A program made the position numbers and the translations under genes. Positions 9,577 through 18,318 of a stretch of DNA of 18,791 bases are shown here, piece after piece (within the stretch, counting starts at the first letter, position 1; every line of letters begins with the position of its first letter). The stretch is from Aureobasidium sp. EXF-3400 (Eukaryota; Ascomycota; Dothideomycetes; Dothideales; Saccotheciaceae). Location of the stretch: NCBI GenBank assembly GCA_024195585.1, contig SWBL01000582.1, forward strand, positions 1 through 18,791. Reading direction: 5' to 3'. The notes beneath the pieces are model-generated. The model was not told where the DNA came from. It ran no database searches and saw nothing but the letters and a program-made list of their open reading frames with translations.

Positions 9577-10575
9577 TAGATCCTAGAGAACAAGAATGCT
9601 AGTTCATGTTATTTACTAATTGCATGTTTGGACCCATGAGCAAAGCCTGAACGCAGTCAAGTTGACATATAATCAGCCAAAACTAGGGGGCTCCTCCCCT
9701 CCAAAGGCAGCGGCAAGAAAACAGCTGTGGAAGACAGCTTCGACGTCAAAAAGACAGCACCCTGTCTGTATTGCAGTTTCACGAAGCGAGTTTGCATGGC
9801 CGCGGAATCGATTCTGATGCCAGGGTGATACTGTTAACCATGATTTTCAGACGATATCTGGCCACAGCGGCAGGAATAGTGTTGAAAGCGATCTAGGATA
9901 TGATATCAATCAATTCCTGAACAATTGTTGCTCATTGTCCCGCGGCACATTCACGGTGGTGGGCCGGTGACTCAAAGTTCTTGACTTTTTGAAGTGGTCA
10001 GGCACGAAGCCGACTCACTGATTCAGCAAGCATGTCTACCAATCCATTATCGACGAAAAACTCAGCAATTCTGTGAGATGTGTAAACAAGGCGCTTGACA
10101 AGGGAGATATCATGACAATGTCTGCATAGGTGTAAAAGAAGGATTGTTAAGAAGGACTCAACAAGGTTCAAGCGTCCTCATGGAAACCAAGCATCGAAAA
10201 CAAGCAACGGCTGGCGGCACGGCTCGGACTCGCAGCAACCACGACCGAACTGCAAGCATGCGACAAGCTTGCCCTGCAGGGGCAGTATGACGCACTGCCG
10301 ACAACCAATAGCTTCAGCTCGTGCTCCAGATAAACCAGTGCCAATGGTGTCTGACTTGGACCTGCTGCGCCTGTTGACGACGCGTCGACCCCTCACAAAC
10401 CTGTAAGGACTGTAAGCTGCGTAGCGACGTAAGTGGAAGCAATGCTGGATGCTCGAACTCAAAAAGACTGCAATTCCTCTACTATTGCTACATCACTATC
10501 ATCTTCTGACTTTCCCCCTACTGCCTTGACTAGCTCCCGACAGTAACTTTTCTTGCTCCCCATACATCAACCAAG
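9577..10575. other. Intergenic region of about 1 kb, no gene recognised
   Basis: Frames such as 9620-9817 (plus) and 10178-10462 (minus) are short, unspliceable in any convincing way and lack domains. A CCCCT-type stress-element-like motif lies near 9697, too short to rely on. The last 80 bases before 10576 are pyrimidine-rich, typical of fungal leaders, so the promoter of the next gene is probably here. Confidence 0.55.
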
Positions 10576-11355
10576 ATGCCTCACCATGGAAAACACCACG
10601 GCGGCCACAGAGACTACAGATCTCGTGACAGTGAACGCCGTTCGAGAAACCACCACGGAGAAAGCGACCGCAGCCAGGGAGGAAGCAACAGCAGCCACTC
10701 TCTTTCCGAGTACAGCATCTGGGTTGCCAACCCCGTCTCCTACGTAGCTCAAACCCCCGAGCAGGACCCCAGAAGCCCCCACATCCAGCTCAAGCTCACC
10801 GACGGCACCAACAGCCCTGAAGCTGACATCAACGTAAAGTCGACCAGCCAGGACAGCCGCCTCGTCTACTGGGTCAACAACAACTTCCAGCACCCCATCA
10901 CCTCCCAACTTGAATCTCTGCCTCTGGGCCAGACGGTCCTCAAGCCTACCAATGGCCAACCCTCACAGTACGCCCTTGACTTCTTGCGCACCACACCCGC
11001 CCTCCTGGACCTGAACGCCGGCACCATCCTGCCTGCTTCAGGCAACAACACCATCGAAGACAAACTCGAGCCCATCCTGACTTCAGCCATCAACCAAAAC
11101 GCCAAAGTCTACCTCTGGGGCCAGGGCTACAACGACTCCAACGGCGAGTCTGGCATCCACGATATCCACATGAACCAAGGCAACACTGGTCACTTCTCCA
11201 ATGATGTCTACAGTGATGGCAGTTTCATGGTGCAGTTTGAGGATCATTGGGAGGCTGTGTTCTTGGCCTTTGCCGACCAGGAAGTGCCTACTGATAATGA
11301 GACTGGCAATCCGACTGCTGATGCCCAAGCTTTTGATCAGACTTTGTCGTCCTAG
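10576..11355 (+). CDS. DUF2278 (YukJ-like) protein with His-rich N-terminus
   Basis: Intronless, 259 aa. Residues 1-45 are a polar, disordered head rich in His, Arg, Ser and Gly (starts MPHHGKHHGGH). Residues from about 46 to 235 match DUF2278, best known from bacterial YukJ: PHIQLKLTDG at 68-77, INVKST at 85-90, VYWVNNNFQHPI at 97-108, ALDFLRT at 133-139 and the signature HDIHMNQGN at 195-203, then FEDHWEAVFLAFADQ at 221-235. The family's biochemical function is unknown; the conserved His/Asp/Asn cluster in HDIHMNQGN suggests an active or metal site, which is inference. No signal peptide or membrane segment, so cytosolic or nuclear. The ATG context CAAGATGC is good. A frame from 10553 overlaps in another phase and is a shadow. 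Confidence 0.85.
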   Translation: MPHHGKHHGGHRDYRSRDSERRSRNHHGESDRSQGGSNSSHSLSEYSIWVANPVSYVAQTPEQDPRSPHIQLKLTDGTNSPEADINVKSTSQDSRLVYWVNNNFQHPITSQLESLPLGQTVLKPTNGQPSQYALDFLRTTPALLDLNAGTILPASGNNTIEDKLEPILTSAINQNAKVYLWGQGYNDSNGESGIHDIHMNQGNTGHFSNDVYSDGSFMVQFEDHWEAVFLAFADQEVPTDNETGNPTADAQAFDQTLSS

Positions 11356-11480
11356 ATGGAAATGCCAGTACTTGAGGACTTGGGAGGTTCCCGTAGTACT
11401 TGGAACTTCTTTAGAGAGTAAAAGATCGGCTCTAGCTACAAATCAGATATTAACGTGTTATGCAAGTATCTTCCCTAACC

Positions 11481-11505
11481 GTAGAACGTCTTGTTGACAT
11501 TGCAT
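11481..11505. repeat. Direct repeat copy 1 (pairs with 11844-11868)
   Basis: A 25-bp unit starting GTAGAACGTCTTGTTGA recurs at 11844-11868 with one mismatch (C versus A after that core). In both copies a CTTCC- and TAACC-containing stretch comes just before, so the duplication is slightly longer but diverged. Confidence 0.8.
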
Positions 11506-11570
11506 CAAGATCAAAGTTTCATGATGACTACCGCATCTTGATACAGTGGGTGTTTTGCTTGCTGTATAGA

Positions 11571-11615
11571 AGAGAGAGTGAGAGTGTGTCTGTGTGCGTG
11601 CGCGCAGGAGAGGGG
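11571..11615. repeat. Simple-sequence tract, AG then GT/GC rich
   Basis: Runs of AG and GA pass into TGTGTCTGTGTGCGTGCGCG and back to GGAGAGGGG. This is low-complexity sequence in a non-coding spacer, able to slip in replication and perhaps to form unusual DNA; no function is implied. Confidence 0.75.
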
Positions 11616-11843
11616 TGATGTTATGAGTGTGGCTGGCGCGTCGATGGAAAGCATCTGACCAAGTCAATTTTCAGAAGCGTACTCAAGTGAAGCCACGGTG
11701 ATTATATCACAACTTTCCAAGTAGGACACTGCCAAGTGAGCACTGAAGAAGATGCAAGTGAGACGTAACTTGAGCACGTCCAGTAATGCACAACTCTCCT
11801 GCAACTTCTATTCACACAATCCTTCCCTTCCTTAACCATCGTA

Positions 11844-11868
11844 GTAGAACGTCTTGTTGAAATTGCAT
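11844..11868. repeat. Direct repeat copy 2 (pairs with 11481-11505)
   Basis: Second copy of the unit, 363 bp further on, with a 3-bp insertion just before it (GTAGTAGAAC versus GTAGAAC). It may be a trace of local duplication downstream of the DUF2278 gene. Confidence 0.8.
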
Positions 11869-12382
11869 TCGATCACATTTCTGCGTTGTATTCTTTTGGT
11901 CCACTGGTTGCAACTATATATGTCTGGAATTGTAGGAGTGGAACTGGAAAGAATTCCCATGGCAGAGTTTACATAATCGACTGAGTGGTTTCCAATGGAA
12001 AGCCAAGAGGAACAAATACTTTTGCTGCATTCCTATAGGTTGATTTATGAGGGTTGAGATTTGGAGGAAGCTGGAGCATACGGGAAGGGTGTAGCCAGAT
12101 CTCAAAGCCAGGCTATGGATGGACCTGCAGATTTTGGCTGCGTGATCTCAATCCTTGAGTACACTCTAAGTAAACGAAACACTGCAGAGTAATTCTGCGA
12201 GCATGATCGACGCGTGATGAGATGGTACCATTCATTTGAGTTGCGCATGTCCTTTGCATATAACAAAACATATCCGACCGGGTATATGCAAGCCTTTGAA
12301 CCTTCCAGTGTTTTGCTACTCCAACCAACAAGGATAACCAAAAAGTATATACAAGAATCGAAAGAACTATAACAGCGCTATC

Positions 12383-13645
12383 CTAACTCAACACAGTAAT
12401 AACAGATAAGAGCAAAGTAATGCTGCCTAAAACTCCTGAACCACTGATCAATGACGCGGCGCCAGTCGAAGGGACGGTAGGAATACTAGCATTGACGAAG
12501 TCTGCACCGCAAGTCAAGTCGATCATGGCTGCCGCAGTACCATAGACTTTTGACAGCGGCTGAGAGCGGTTGGTCGCCGTACTTGCAAAAACGGACATGG
12601 TATCTCGTAAGCAACTCGAGCAACTGGGTGATGTGGTGCTGGGCAAAGAAATGCCGAGCGGTAGATAGTAGACATAACTGTCGGTAGGTGAAGAAGCATT
12701 CGTAACTGCATCCGAGAAGCCTGCGATACGCTGTTAGCACACGCTCGATAAACAACTAAAACTTGTCAACTTACAGTAGCTTCCTGTGTTGCTGTTCAGT
12801 AGGCATCCAGCATGGTAGAGTGATTGGTAGGCCACAAAGCCAGTATAGGCTTGCATAACTGTAGGATTCTGGTTCTGTAGGTCGGCAGCACAATTGTCTG
12901 GTGATTGAATCTGTCGAGCCAGCGACGCCATTAAAGTGCTACAGCTGTCAAAATTGACACTGCATGATGCACCAAGTGTCTGCGCCAGTTTGACTGGCGA
13001 GCGTTGGATGGAAAAGAAAGAAGTAGATGTCTGTTTCGGAAAGCATGCATGAGTTTCATGAACTTTCCGTTGGAGCGTTGAATCTGGTCGACTTACCTGT
13101 AAGAGAAGAGATAACGGAACACATTCATTAAAGGCATCGTTAGAGAGAAAGTTTTTGAAGAAAGCAGGACAAGAAGAAGTCGTAAAGTTGTTTCCCAGAG
13201 CAGTATCAAAGGGTATAGGAAGCGCGTCTGAAGATGCGGTAGAGGCGGAAGAAGCAGAAGAAGATGTTGATGTCGAACGCTCCGCTCGTTTGAGAAAGTG
13301 CTGCATGAAGGGCTCCGGTGGAGTACTTCTATCGAAGAGCAGGACACTTTCAACGCTTGTCAGGGCTTGTGTCACTTGCTCCTCTGTGTCGTTTGGGATT
13401 TCTGCAGCATCCACAAGTGGACTGCAGAAACACAGAAGAACGATCAGACAGACAAGTGTGGATGCCAGCCGTGAAACGCCATATGACTTTCCCACGCGAT
13501 GCCATCGCGCAGTAAGTCTCGAGTATGAACACGATGCTTTTTCGACCAAGGAAGAGGCGTTCGAGGGCGTTGGTGCAACAGCAACGGAGTTAATGCCGAC
13601 CGTTAAGTCGTTACGGCACTTGGGTAAAGCTCCCCATCTGTTCAT
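12383..13645 (-). CDS. DUF7729 GPI-anchored-type cell-surface protein
   Basis: Three exons on the minus strand, 13645-13097, 13030-12775 and 12720-12383, give 380 aa. A hydrophobic segment at about 60-80 (LASTLVCLIVLLCFCS) is the likely signal sequence, unusually preceded by about 57 residues; a KR pair at 119-120 could be a Kex2 site. A Ser/Thr-rich stretch (124-140) follows. The DUF7729 domain runs from about CPAFFKNFLS (159) to CGADFVN near 350, with regularly placed Cys, CSTLMASLARQ, YQSLYHAGCL and SYCFSDAVTN (across intron 2). The C-terminus is small residues then a hydrophobic tail (GSITLLLSVITVLS), typical of GPI attachment. Such proteins sit in the fungal membrane or wall; their role is unknown. 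No Met lies between residue 1 and the hydrophobic segment, so either Met1 is right or an upstream intron is missed. Confidence 0.85.
12721..12774 (-). other. Intron 2 of the DUF7729 gene (54 bp)
   Basis: The minus-strand donor is GTAAGT at 12774 and the acceptor CGCAG ends at 12721, with GTGCTAACAG as branch region. Phase 1; splicing completes a Cys codon and gives SYCFSDAVTN, conserved in relatives. Confidence 0.9.
13031..13096 (-). other. Intron 1 of the DUF7729 gene, 66 bp, stop-free and frame-keeping
   Basis: On the minus strand the donor is GTAAGT (13096-13091) and the acceptor AACAG ends at 13031. The intron is 22 codons long with no stop, so it looks like coding sequence. Splicing joins LSLLLQ to TSTSFF, the arrangement usual in the family, while retention would insert 22 residues that do not fit the domain. 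Confidence 0.82.
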
Positions 13646-15172
13646 CCCGGCAGGTGCAAGCTGATTTGAACAACGCGAAAATGATGATTGTCGTTCAATA
13701 GTTTTCTTTCCTGCCCTCTCAGCGACGTCCTCTCATGATCAACTGATAGCCTCGAAGTTAAGGCCGCTCGATTCCTCGTCACGGTCTCGAAAAGAAAGAT
13801 CGAGCAAGATATGACGAATTCTGTAACGATCGGTGTCGCAAGTTTGGTGGGCGTAATCCAAACCGGCTTTTAGTCGTGTTTCCAGTATTAAAAGGATATT
13901 GACTGTAGGTGTGACGACGAGCGATAACAAGAACAGTGTAGAAACGAGTGTATGATTGACTGGGAGGACGCCATCGAGTTGTATATAATTGCGGCTTCCT
14001 ACAGGCCTCAATGAGTTTGGGTGGTGGTCAATCTAAAAGCTTGACAAGACGGGCCCTTGCCAATAGCCTCGACGCATAGCCATCACTAGCGCCTCGGCCA
14101 TGGTGGTCGTGGCTTCCTTGTCGAGCACATTTGCAGAGCTGCGAACCCTCTTTGTCGCACATCAGCCCGCCGCTTATTCAGCCCTTAATCGCTGTGGCAT
14201 GGAGAAGGAGCTGGAGATGCGCCAACGGCGTGCTGTCACCTAACGCCCACCATCTCGGAGGGTTTCATAGGCGAGTTTCTTACTTGCACTTTATTGCGCG
14301 TTCCTGCAGTCCCCTTGTTCGTGCATTTTCCTTGATCGACGGGAGTGTTATATAAACCGCTTCTAGATCACTGGCCGCGTATTTCCCCATCGTTGGCACG
14401 GATGTATGCCCGGTTCTGTCTTACACGGAAGCAGCCGAAATACCATATCAAACCTTCCCAATTCCTGCATGCCGCTGCCGGAGAGGCCTGCGAAAAAAAC
14501 TGCAAGACACGGAACTGCACACAGCTAACAGCAAACAAAAATAGCCGGAGGTGTGATGCGAGTTGAACAACCCTAGAAAATCCTGAACTGCTCCCGAACT
14601 GCTCCCGAACCGTCTCGGATGTGCAGGTATACTTTGTGTCCGGTATCAATGCGCTTCAGGCTTCAGCTCTCCTCTATTGCTATTCTGGCCGTTGAGTTGA
14701 AGCTAAAGAAAGCCAAAGGATGCCATTCCGTATGTGTATGTGTATGCAATAATCTCGTTGGTACTCGCTTGAAAGGCCAATCCGGGGTGCTTATAGTCTT
14801 TTGTTGATCACCTTTCCTTTCGAGAATTCAATAAAAGCCACGTCTTGGAAGTCATCCAGTACTCATGCCCACGAAGGCGCCAAGGAGTGAAGATGACACT
14901 TGCGACTTTGCATTCAACCATTGCCGAATTCCAACTACCAAGGCATTGCTAGTGGCTTAGACGAGGTAGATCATCTGTTCATATGTGATATTGTTCTTTC
15001 AATTACTTCATGGGTATCGAGCTATTTAAAACACAATGCTTCTCGCTAATGGATATAGGCGCTAATTTAAAGGCATAGTACTTGTGTACGCACATCCTTG
15101 CCCCATACTGAATTGTTGCTGGATCGGTCCTGGAGCAGACTCGTCGAACATTCGATGTTCCTATCGTGCGGC
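13646..15172. other. Intergenic region of about 1.5 kb, no gene recognised
   Basis: The region lies between the DUF7729 start and the TFIIIA stop, both minus strand, so it should carry the DUF7729 promoter and TFIIIA 3' end. A TATA-like TGTATATAATT is near 13979, readable on the minus strand as ATTATATACA about 340 bp upstream of the DUF7729 ATG. A plus-strand TATATAAA lies near 14350 with no recognised gene after it. A short tandem repeat (GAACTGCTCCC twice plus GAAC) is at 14585-14610. Frames up to 93 codons have no domain. Confidence 0.5.
14585..14610. repeat. Short tandem repeat, 11-bp unit
   Basis: GAACTGCTCCC occurs at 14585-14595 and again at 14596-14606, followed by GAAC. Only 2.4 copies, in non-coding DNA. 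Confidence 0.75.
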
Positions 15173-16775
15173 TCAAAAGGGGTTCACCAAGTCGTCCTGA
15201 GGAGGATGGAGGGCCAGGTCCAACTGCTGTGCCAAGCGTTGCTCTTCGAAATCTGGCTGAACTCCACCAAGCCAGAACTGACCACCAGACAAGGCTTCGC
15301 GCTCGACAGTGGCCTCAATAGCTTCGGTCTTGGTGTAACCATGGACAATCTCAAGATGAACCTCGAGATCGAAAGGCTTGAAGAAGCGATGCGGGCAAGT
15401 TTCGTCTATGCAGGCAATGTCTCTGCCATGTTCGTATCCGACTCCGGTGAGTCTGGCAAGCACCGAGTTGTGGTCCTCGGGTGGGAACCCGCCGAAAGAA
15501 TCATCAACCTCTTGTTTAGCCCTCTTTCCTGGACGAACGTAGCCAGGAAGGTGTAGGTGTTGAGTACGGACGTGCTCTTCGAGGTTCGCCTTTGCACTAA
15601 AAGCACGACTGCAAGCACCACGTCCGTCCCATGCGGGAACACGCTTCGAGCCAGTTATGTCGGTCTCTCCACAGATGAACTGCTTTTGCTTTGCATGAAC
15701 GCTTCTTTGGTGAACGACGAGATTGCCCTTCTTGGTAAAGCCACGACCGCAACCCGGGTAATCGCAGACGTAGTTGCGGCGATCTTCAATATCTCCGTGC
15801 TGAATCTCAAGGTGCGCCTTGAGGTCGCGGTTCGAGGCGCAAATGTGACCACATTGCGAGCAGGTAGGAGGATGAACAGTTTTGATGTGTTGTTGCATCT
15901 CGATGTATGTAGGGAAGCCAACGGCATTGACGAAAGCGTCTTGGCTTAGGCTCGGATCGACGCCGTCCATTTCGGGAGAGCATATCTTACACCAGAAGCG
16001 GTTGCCGCTGTGCTCGCGATCCTTGTGAGCAATAAGGTGGGTGGACGTCTTGAAGCGAGCATCGCATGGCAGGCCAGTGAAACGGTCGATTTGGTCACAG
16101 GCAAAGGGCTTCTCGTGGAGATGGACGAGTTGGATGTGTCTATCGAGAGTGTCTTGCTTGCGGAAGTTTTGGTTGCAGGGAGGGAAGCCAGTGCAGAGGA
16201 ATTCGGGCTTTGTGTTTTCATGCGTCTTCTTGTGCTGCTTCAAGCGCTGGGCTGTGTGGAAGCCTTTGTCGCAGTCTGGCCAATCACAAACGTAATCTCG
16301 AACATCATCGTGTTTGGCTTTGATATGGTGCTTCAGGTGGCTCTCGCGGAGGAAAGTCTTGTCGCAGCCTTGCTGAGGACAAGCAAAAGGACGGTCGTTG
16401 GTGTGAGAGCGCTTGTGTTCTTGGAGACGGACAGGACGCGAGTAAGACTTGGTGCAACCTTCGAAGTCGCAGACGTACTTGTTCTGGCGAGGAGTGGGTT
16501 GGGCTTTGGCCGACTTGGGCGTTGGGGGTTGGGTCGAAGTACGAGAGGTGGCGGCAGGCGAAGCGAGGGAGGAGGCGTCGTTATGGTCTTGGTGGTTGTC
16601 GTCTTGTTCGCTGGCTGCTTGAAGACGAGGCGTTAGAAATGAGTTGGTGATGACGAATGGGAGGATATCAGGTACCGTCTGAAAAGTCTTGAGGGTCGTC
16701 AAGTTTTGTCCTTTTGACGACTTCTGCTGAGTCTTCCGACGCAGGTTTGCGTTTGACACCAGCGACAGCACACAT
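15173..16775 (-). CDS. Transcription factor IIIA (C2H2 zinc-finger protein)
   Basis: Nuclear factor that binds the internal control region of 5S rRNA genes and recruits TFIIIC for RNA polymerase III. Two exons, 16775-16676 and 16614-15173, give 513 aa. Exon 1 encodes MCAVAGVKRKPASED and carries a bipartite nuclear signal (KRK at 8-10, KRTK at 21-24). Ten C2H2 fingers follow at about 82-104, 112-135, 143-165, 174-198, 206-235, 242-281 (long insertion), 285-306, 317-340, 348-386 and, after a linker, 435-458. Finger spacing, FWCKICS, HPPTCSQCG, GRGFTKKGNL and the LARLTGVGYEHGRDI linker match fungal TFIIIA. The start at 16775 (ACCATG) was chosen because it gives this head after splicing; the continuous frame up to 16834 is not TFIIIA-like and reads through the intron. 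Divergent from S-formylglutathione hydrolase. Confidence 0.88.
16615..16675 (-). other. Intron of the TFIIIA gene (61 bp) with tandem acceptor
   Basis: The minus-strand donor is GTACCT at 16675, the branch point TTTCTAACG lies about 20 bases before the acceptor, and the acceptor is AAGCAG, ending at 16615 (CAG) or 16618 (AAG). Both keep frame and differ by one Ala (DASEQ or DAASEQ). It contains no stop in the downstream frame, which is why a false upstream extension is open. Confidence 0.8.
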
Positions 16776-17287
16776 GGTTCCTGTCTTGAGCAAAGAGCAG
16801 TCATGCGAGTCGAGGTCAGAGCGTGTTTATGCACCTTGATCGCGCTTTGGGTTTTCTCGAAAACTTGTCTGGTCCGAGTCTGGGGTAGTTATCGCCGGGC
16901 TCTTGGCGCCTTCACATGCAGACACGTTGTCAACGATAGCAACATTCAACATTGGTTGACTTGCAGGTTTCATAAGCTCTCTCTCGGCCGCCCGCTCTTA
17001 CCGCCTGCGCGTCACGCTCAAATTGCTCCGGCTACAGATTCTTGGAGCCCACGCTTTTCTTTAGAGCACTCCTGTCTGGATTCTTATATCAGACATGTTT
17101 AAGGGCTTGTGTGTTCTCTGCCCGAGTCTCTTCATCATGCTGCAATCGCGTTGGATTTCCCGAAAGAGAAAATCGGATTTGAATACCGCTTTGGTCTTTC
17201 GTCATTGCGGGGTTCTTTAATATCCATCATATCTATCTCTTTCTCCCACTCTGTCTTGTCCCAATCTTCTGCTGCTACCACGCAATC
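16776..17287. promoter_or_regulatory. Divergent promoter region of TFIIIA and S-formylglutathione hydrolase
   Basis: The two start codons lie 512 bp apart on opposite strands, so this spacer must hold both promoters. The last 80 bases before 17288 are pyrimidine-rich (TCTATCTCTTTCTCCCACTC), typical of fungal core promoters and leaders of well-expressed genes. No certain TATA box or factor site is seen. Confidence 0.65.
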
Positions 17288-18318
17288 ATGTCTGTCGAAA
17301 CCACTGCCACCATCGCCTCGTTCGGCGGCAAGCTCTTGAAGCTTGCCCACAAGGCCGCTTCCACAAACTGCGAGATGAAGTTCAACTTGTTCCTTCCACC
17401 TCAAGCTCTCAAGAGCTCGGCCTCCAAAATTCCCGTCCTGATCTACCTGTCTGGCCTGACCTGCACTGGCGACAACTGCTCCGAGAAGGGTTTCTTCCAG
17501 CACCGCGCCAGCCAGAAGGGCATTGCCGTCGTCTATCCCGACACTAGCCCGAGTACGTCTATGCCAGCCTTTTGTCCACACCACAATCATGTCTGACCGC
17601 TCGAATAGGAGGACTCGGCATCCCTGGTGAGGATGACTCGTACGACTTCGGCTCAGGTGCTGGCTTCTACGTCAATGCCACAAAGGAGCCCTACAACAAG
17701 GGTTACAACATGTACTCATACATCACTGAGGATCTTCCCAAAGCTCTATTCTCTTCCTTCAAGCAGTTGGACTCGGACAGAGTCAGTATTACTGGTCACA
17801 GCATGGGAGGCCATGGTGCCTTGACTTTGGTAAGCTTTTCGTCCCTCTGGTTCTGGACAGAGACTAACACAAATACACACAGTTCCTCAAGAACCCTGGC
17901 AAGTACAAGTCCGTGTCCGCCTTCGCACCCATCGCCAACCCCAGCAACTGCGACTGGGGCAAGAAGGCCTTCTCTGGCTACTTTGGCGAGGACCAGAAGG
18001 AGAAGTGGGCAGAGCATGACGCTACCGAGCTCATCAAGAAGTGGAAGGGTCCTCTGGATATGCTCATTGACGTTGTACGTGTCACTCGACGGGCATAACA
18101 ACGCACATCGCGCTGACGCAACTTTGCAGGGTACTGGTGACAACTTCTACAAGCAAGGCCAGCTTTTGCCCGAGAACCTGACCAAGGCCGCTCAAGAGTC
18201 AGGCAACGACAAGGGTGTCAACCTCAGAATGCAGCCCGACTACGACCACAGTTACTACTTCATGGCAACCTTTGCCGATGACCACGTCGACCATGCTGCC
18301 AAGTACCTTTTGGGCTAG
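17288..18318 (+). CDS. S-formylglutathione hydrolase (esterase D family)
   Basis: Cytosolic serine hydrolase that cleaves S-formylglutathione to formate and glutathione, the second step of glutathione-dependent formaldehyde removal. Four exons, 17288-17552, 17609-17829, 17883-18074 and 18130-18318, give 288 aa, the normal length. The start of the family fold is clear: [19 protein letters not shown] near 54-72 and [20 protein letters not shown], rebuilt across intron 1. Nucleophile S153 is in [10 protein letters not shown], the acid is D230 in GTGDNF and the base is H266 in YDHSYYF. No signal peptide. The ATG follows CAATC (A at -3). Divergent from TFIIIA. In other fungi this enzyme acts with a glutathione-dependent formaldehyde dehydrogenase, which is not in this window. 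Confidence 0.95.
17553..17608 (+). other. Intron 1 of the S-formylglutathione hydrolase gene (56 bp)
   Basis: Donor GTACGT at 17553, branch-like TCTGACC near 17592, acceptor AATAG ending at 17608. Phase 1, restoring SPRGLGIPGE. Confidence 0.92.
17830..17882 (+). other. Intron 2 of the S-formylglutathione hydrolase gene (53 bp)
   Basis: Donor GTAAGC at 17830, branch GACTAAC near 17863, acceptor CACAG ending at 17882. Phase 0, joining GALTL to [10 protein letters not shown]. Confidence 0.93.
18075..18129 (+). other. Intron 3 of the S-formylglutathione hydrolase gene (55 bp)
   Basis: Donor GTACGT at 18075, branch-like GCTGACG near 18113, acceptor TGCAG ending at 18129. Phase 0, joining MLIDV to [10 protein letters not shown] and so the catalytic Asp region. 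Confidence 0.93.

Larger units (their letters stand above)
11356..12382. other. Intergenic region between two convergent genes, with repeats
   Basis: This 1,027-bp region lies between the 3' ends of the DUF2278 gene (plus) and the DUF7729 gene (minus). It contains a simple purine/GT-rich tract and a pair of direct repeats (listed separately). Minus-strand frames at 12102-12341 and 12113-12331 overlap and have no domain. No RNA gene was recognised. Confidence 0.55.

Noticed and set aside
10553..10959. Frames overlapping the start of the DUF2278 gene on both strands (10553-10747 plus, 10567-10959 minus)
   Set aside because: Low-complexity translations of the same GC-rich coding DNA in wrong frames; the DUF2278 frame has clear family motifs.
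12734..13645. 303-codon frame taken as the whole DUF7729 protein
   Set aside because: It retains intron 1 and ends in intron 2, losing the C-terminal third of the domain and the GPI-type tail encoded at 12720-12383.
15557..16636. Plus-strand frames of 130 and 208 codons opposite TFIIIA
   Set aside because: They are antisense shadows of a strongly conserved zinc-finger gene; their composition is what reverse-reading of its codons would give and no domain is seen.
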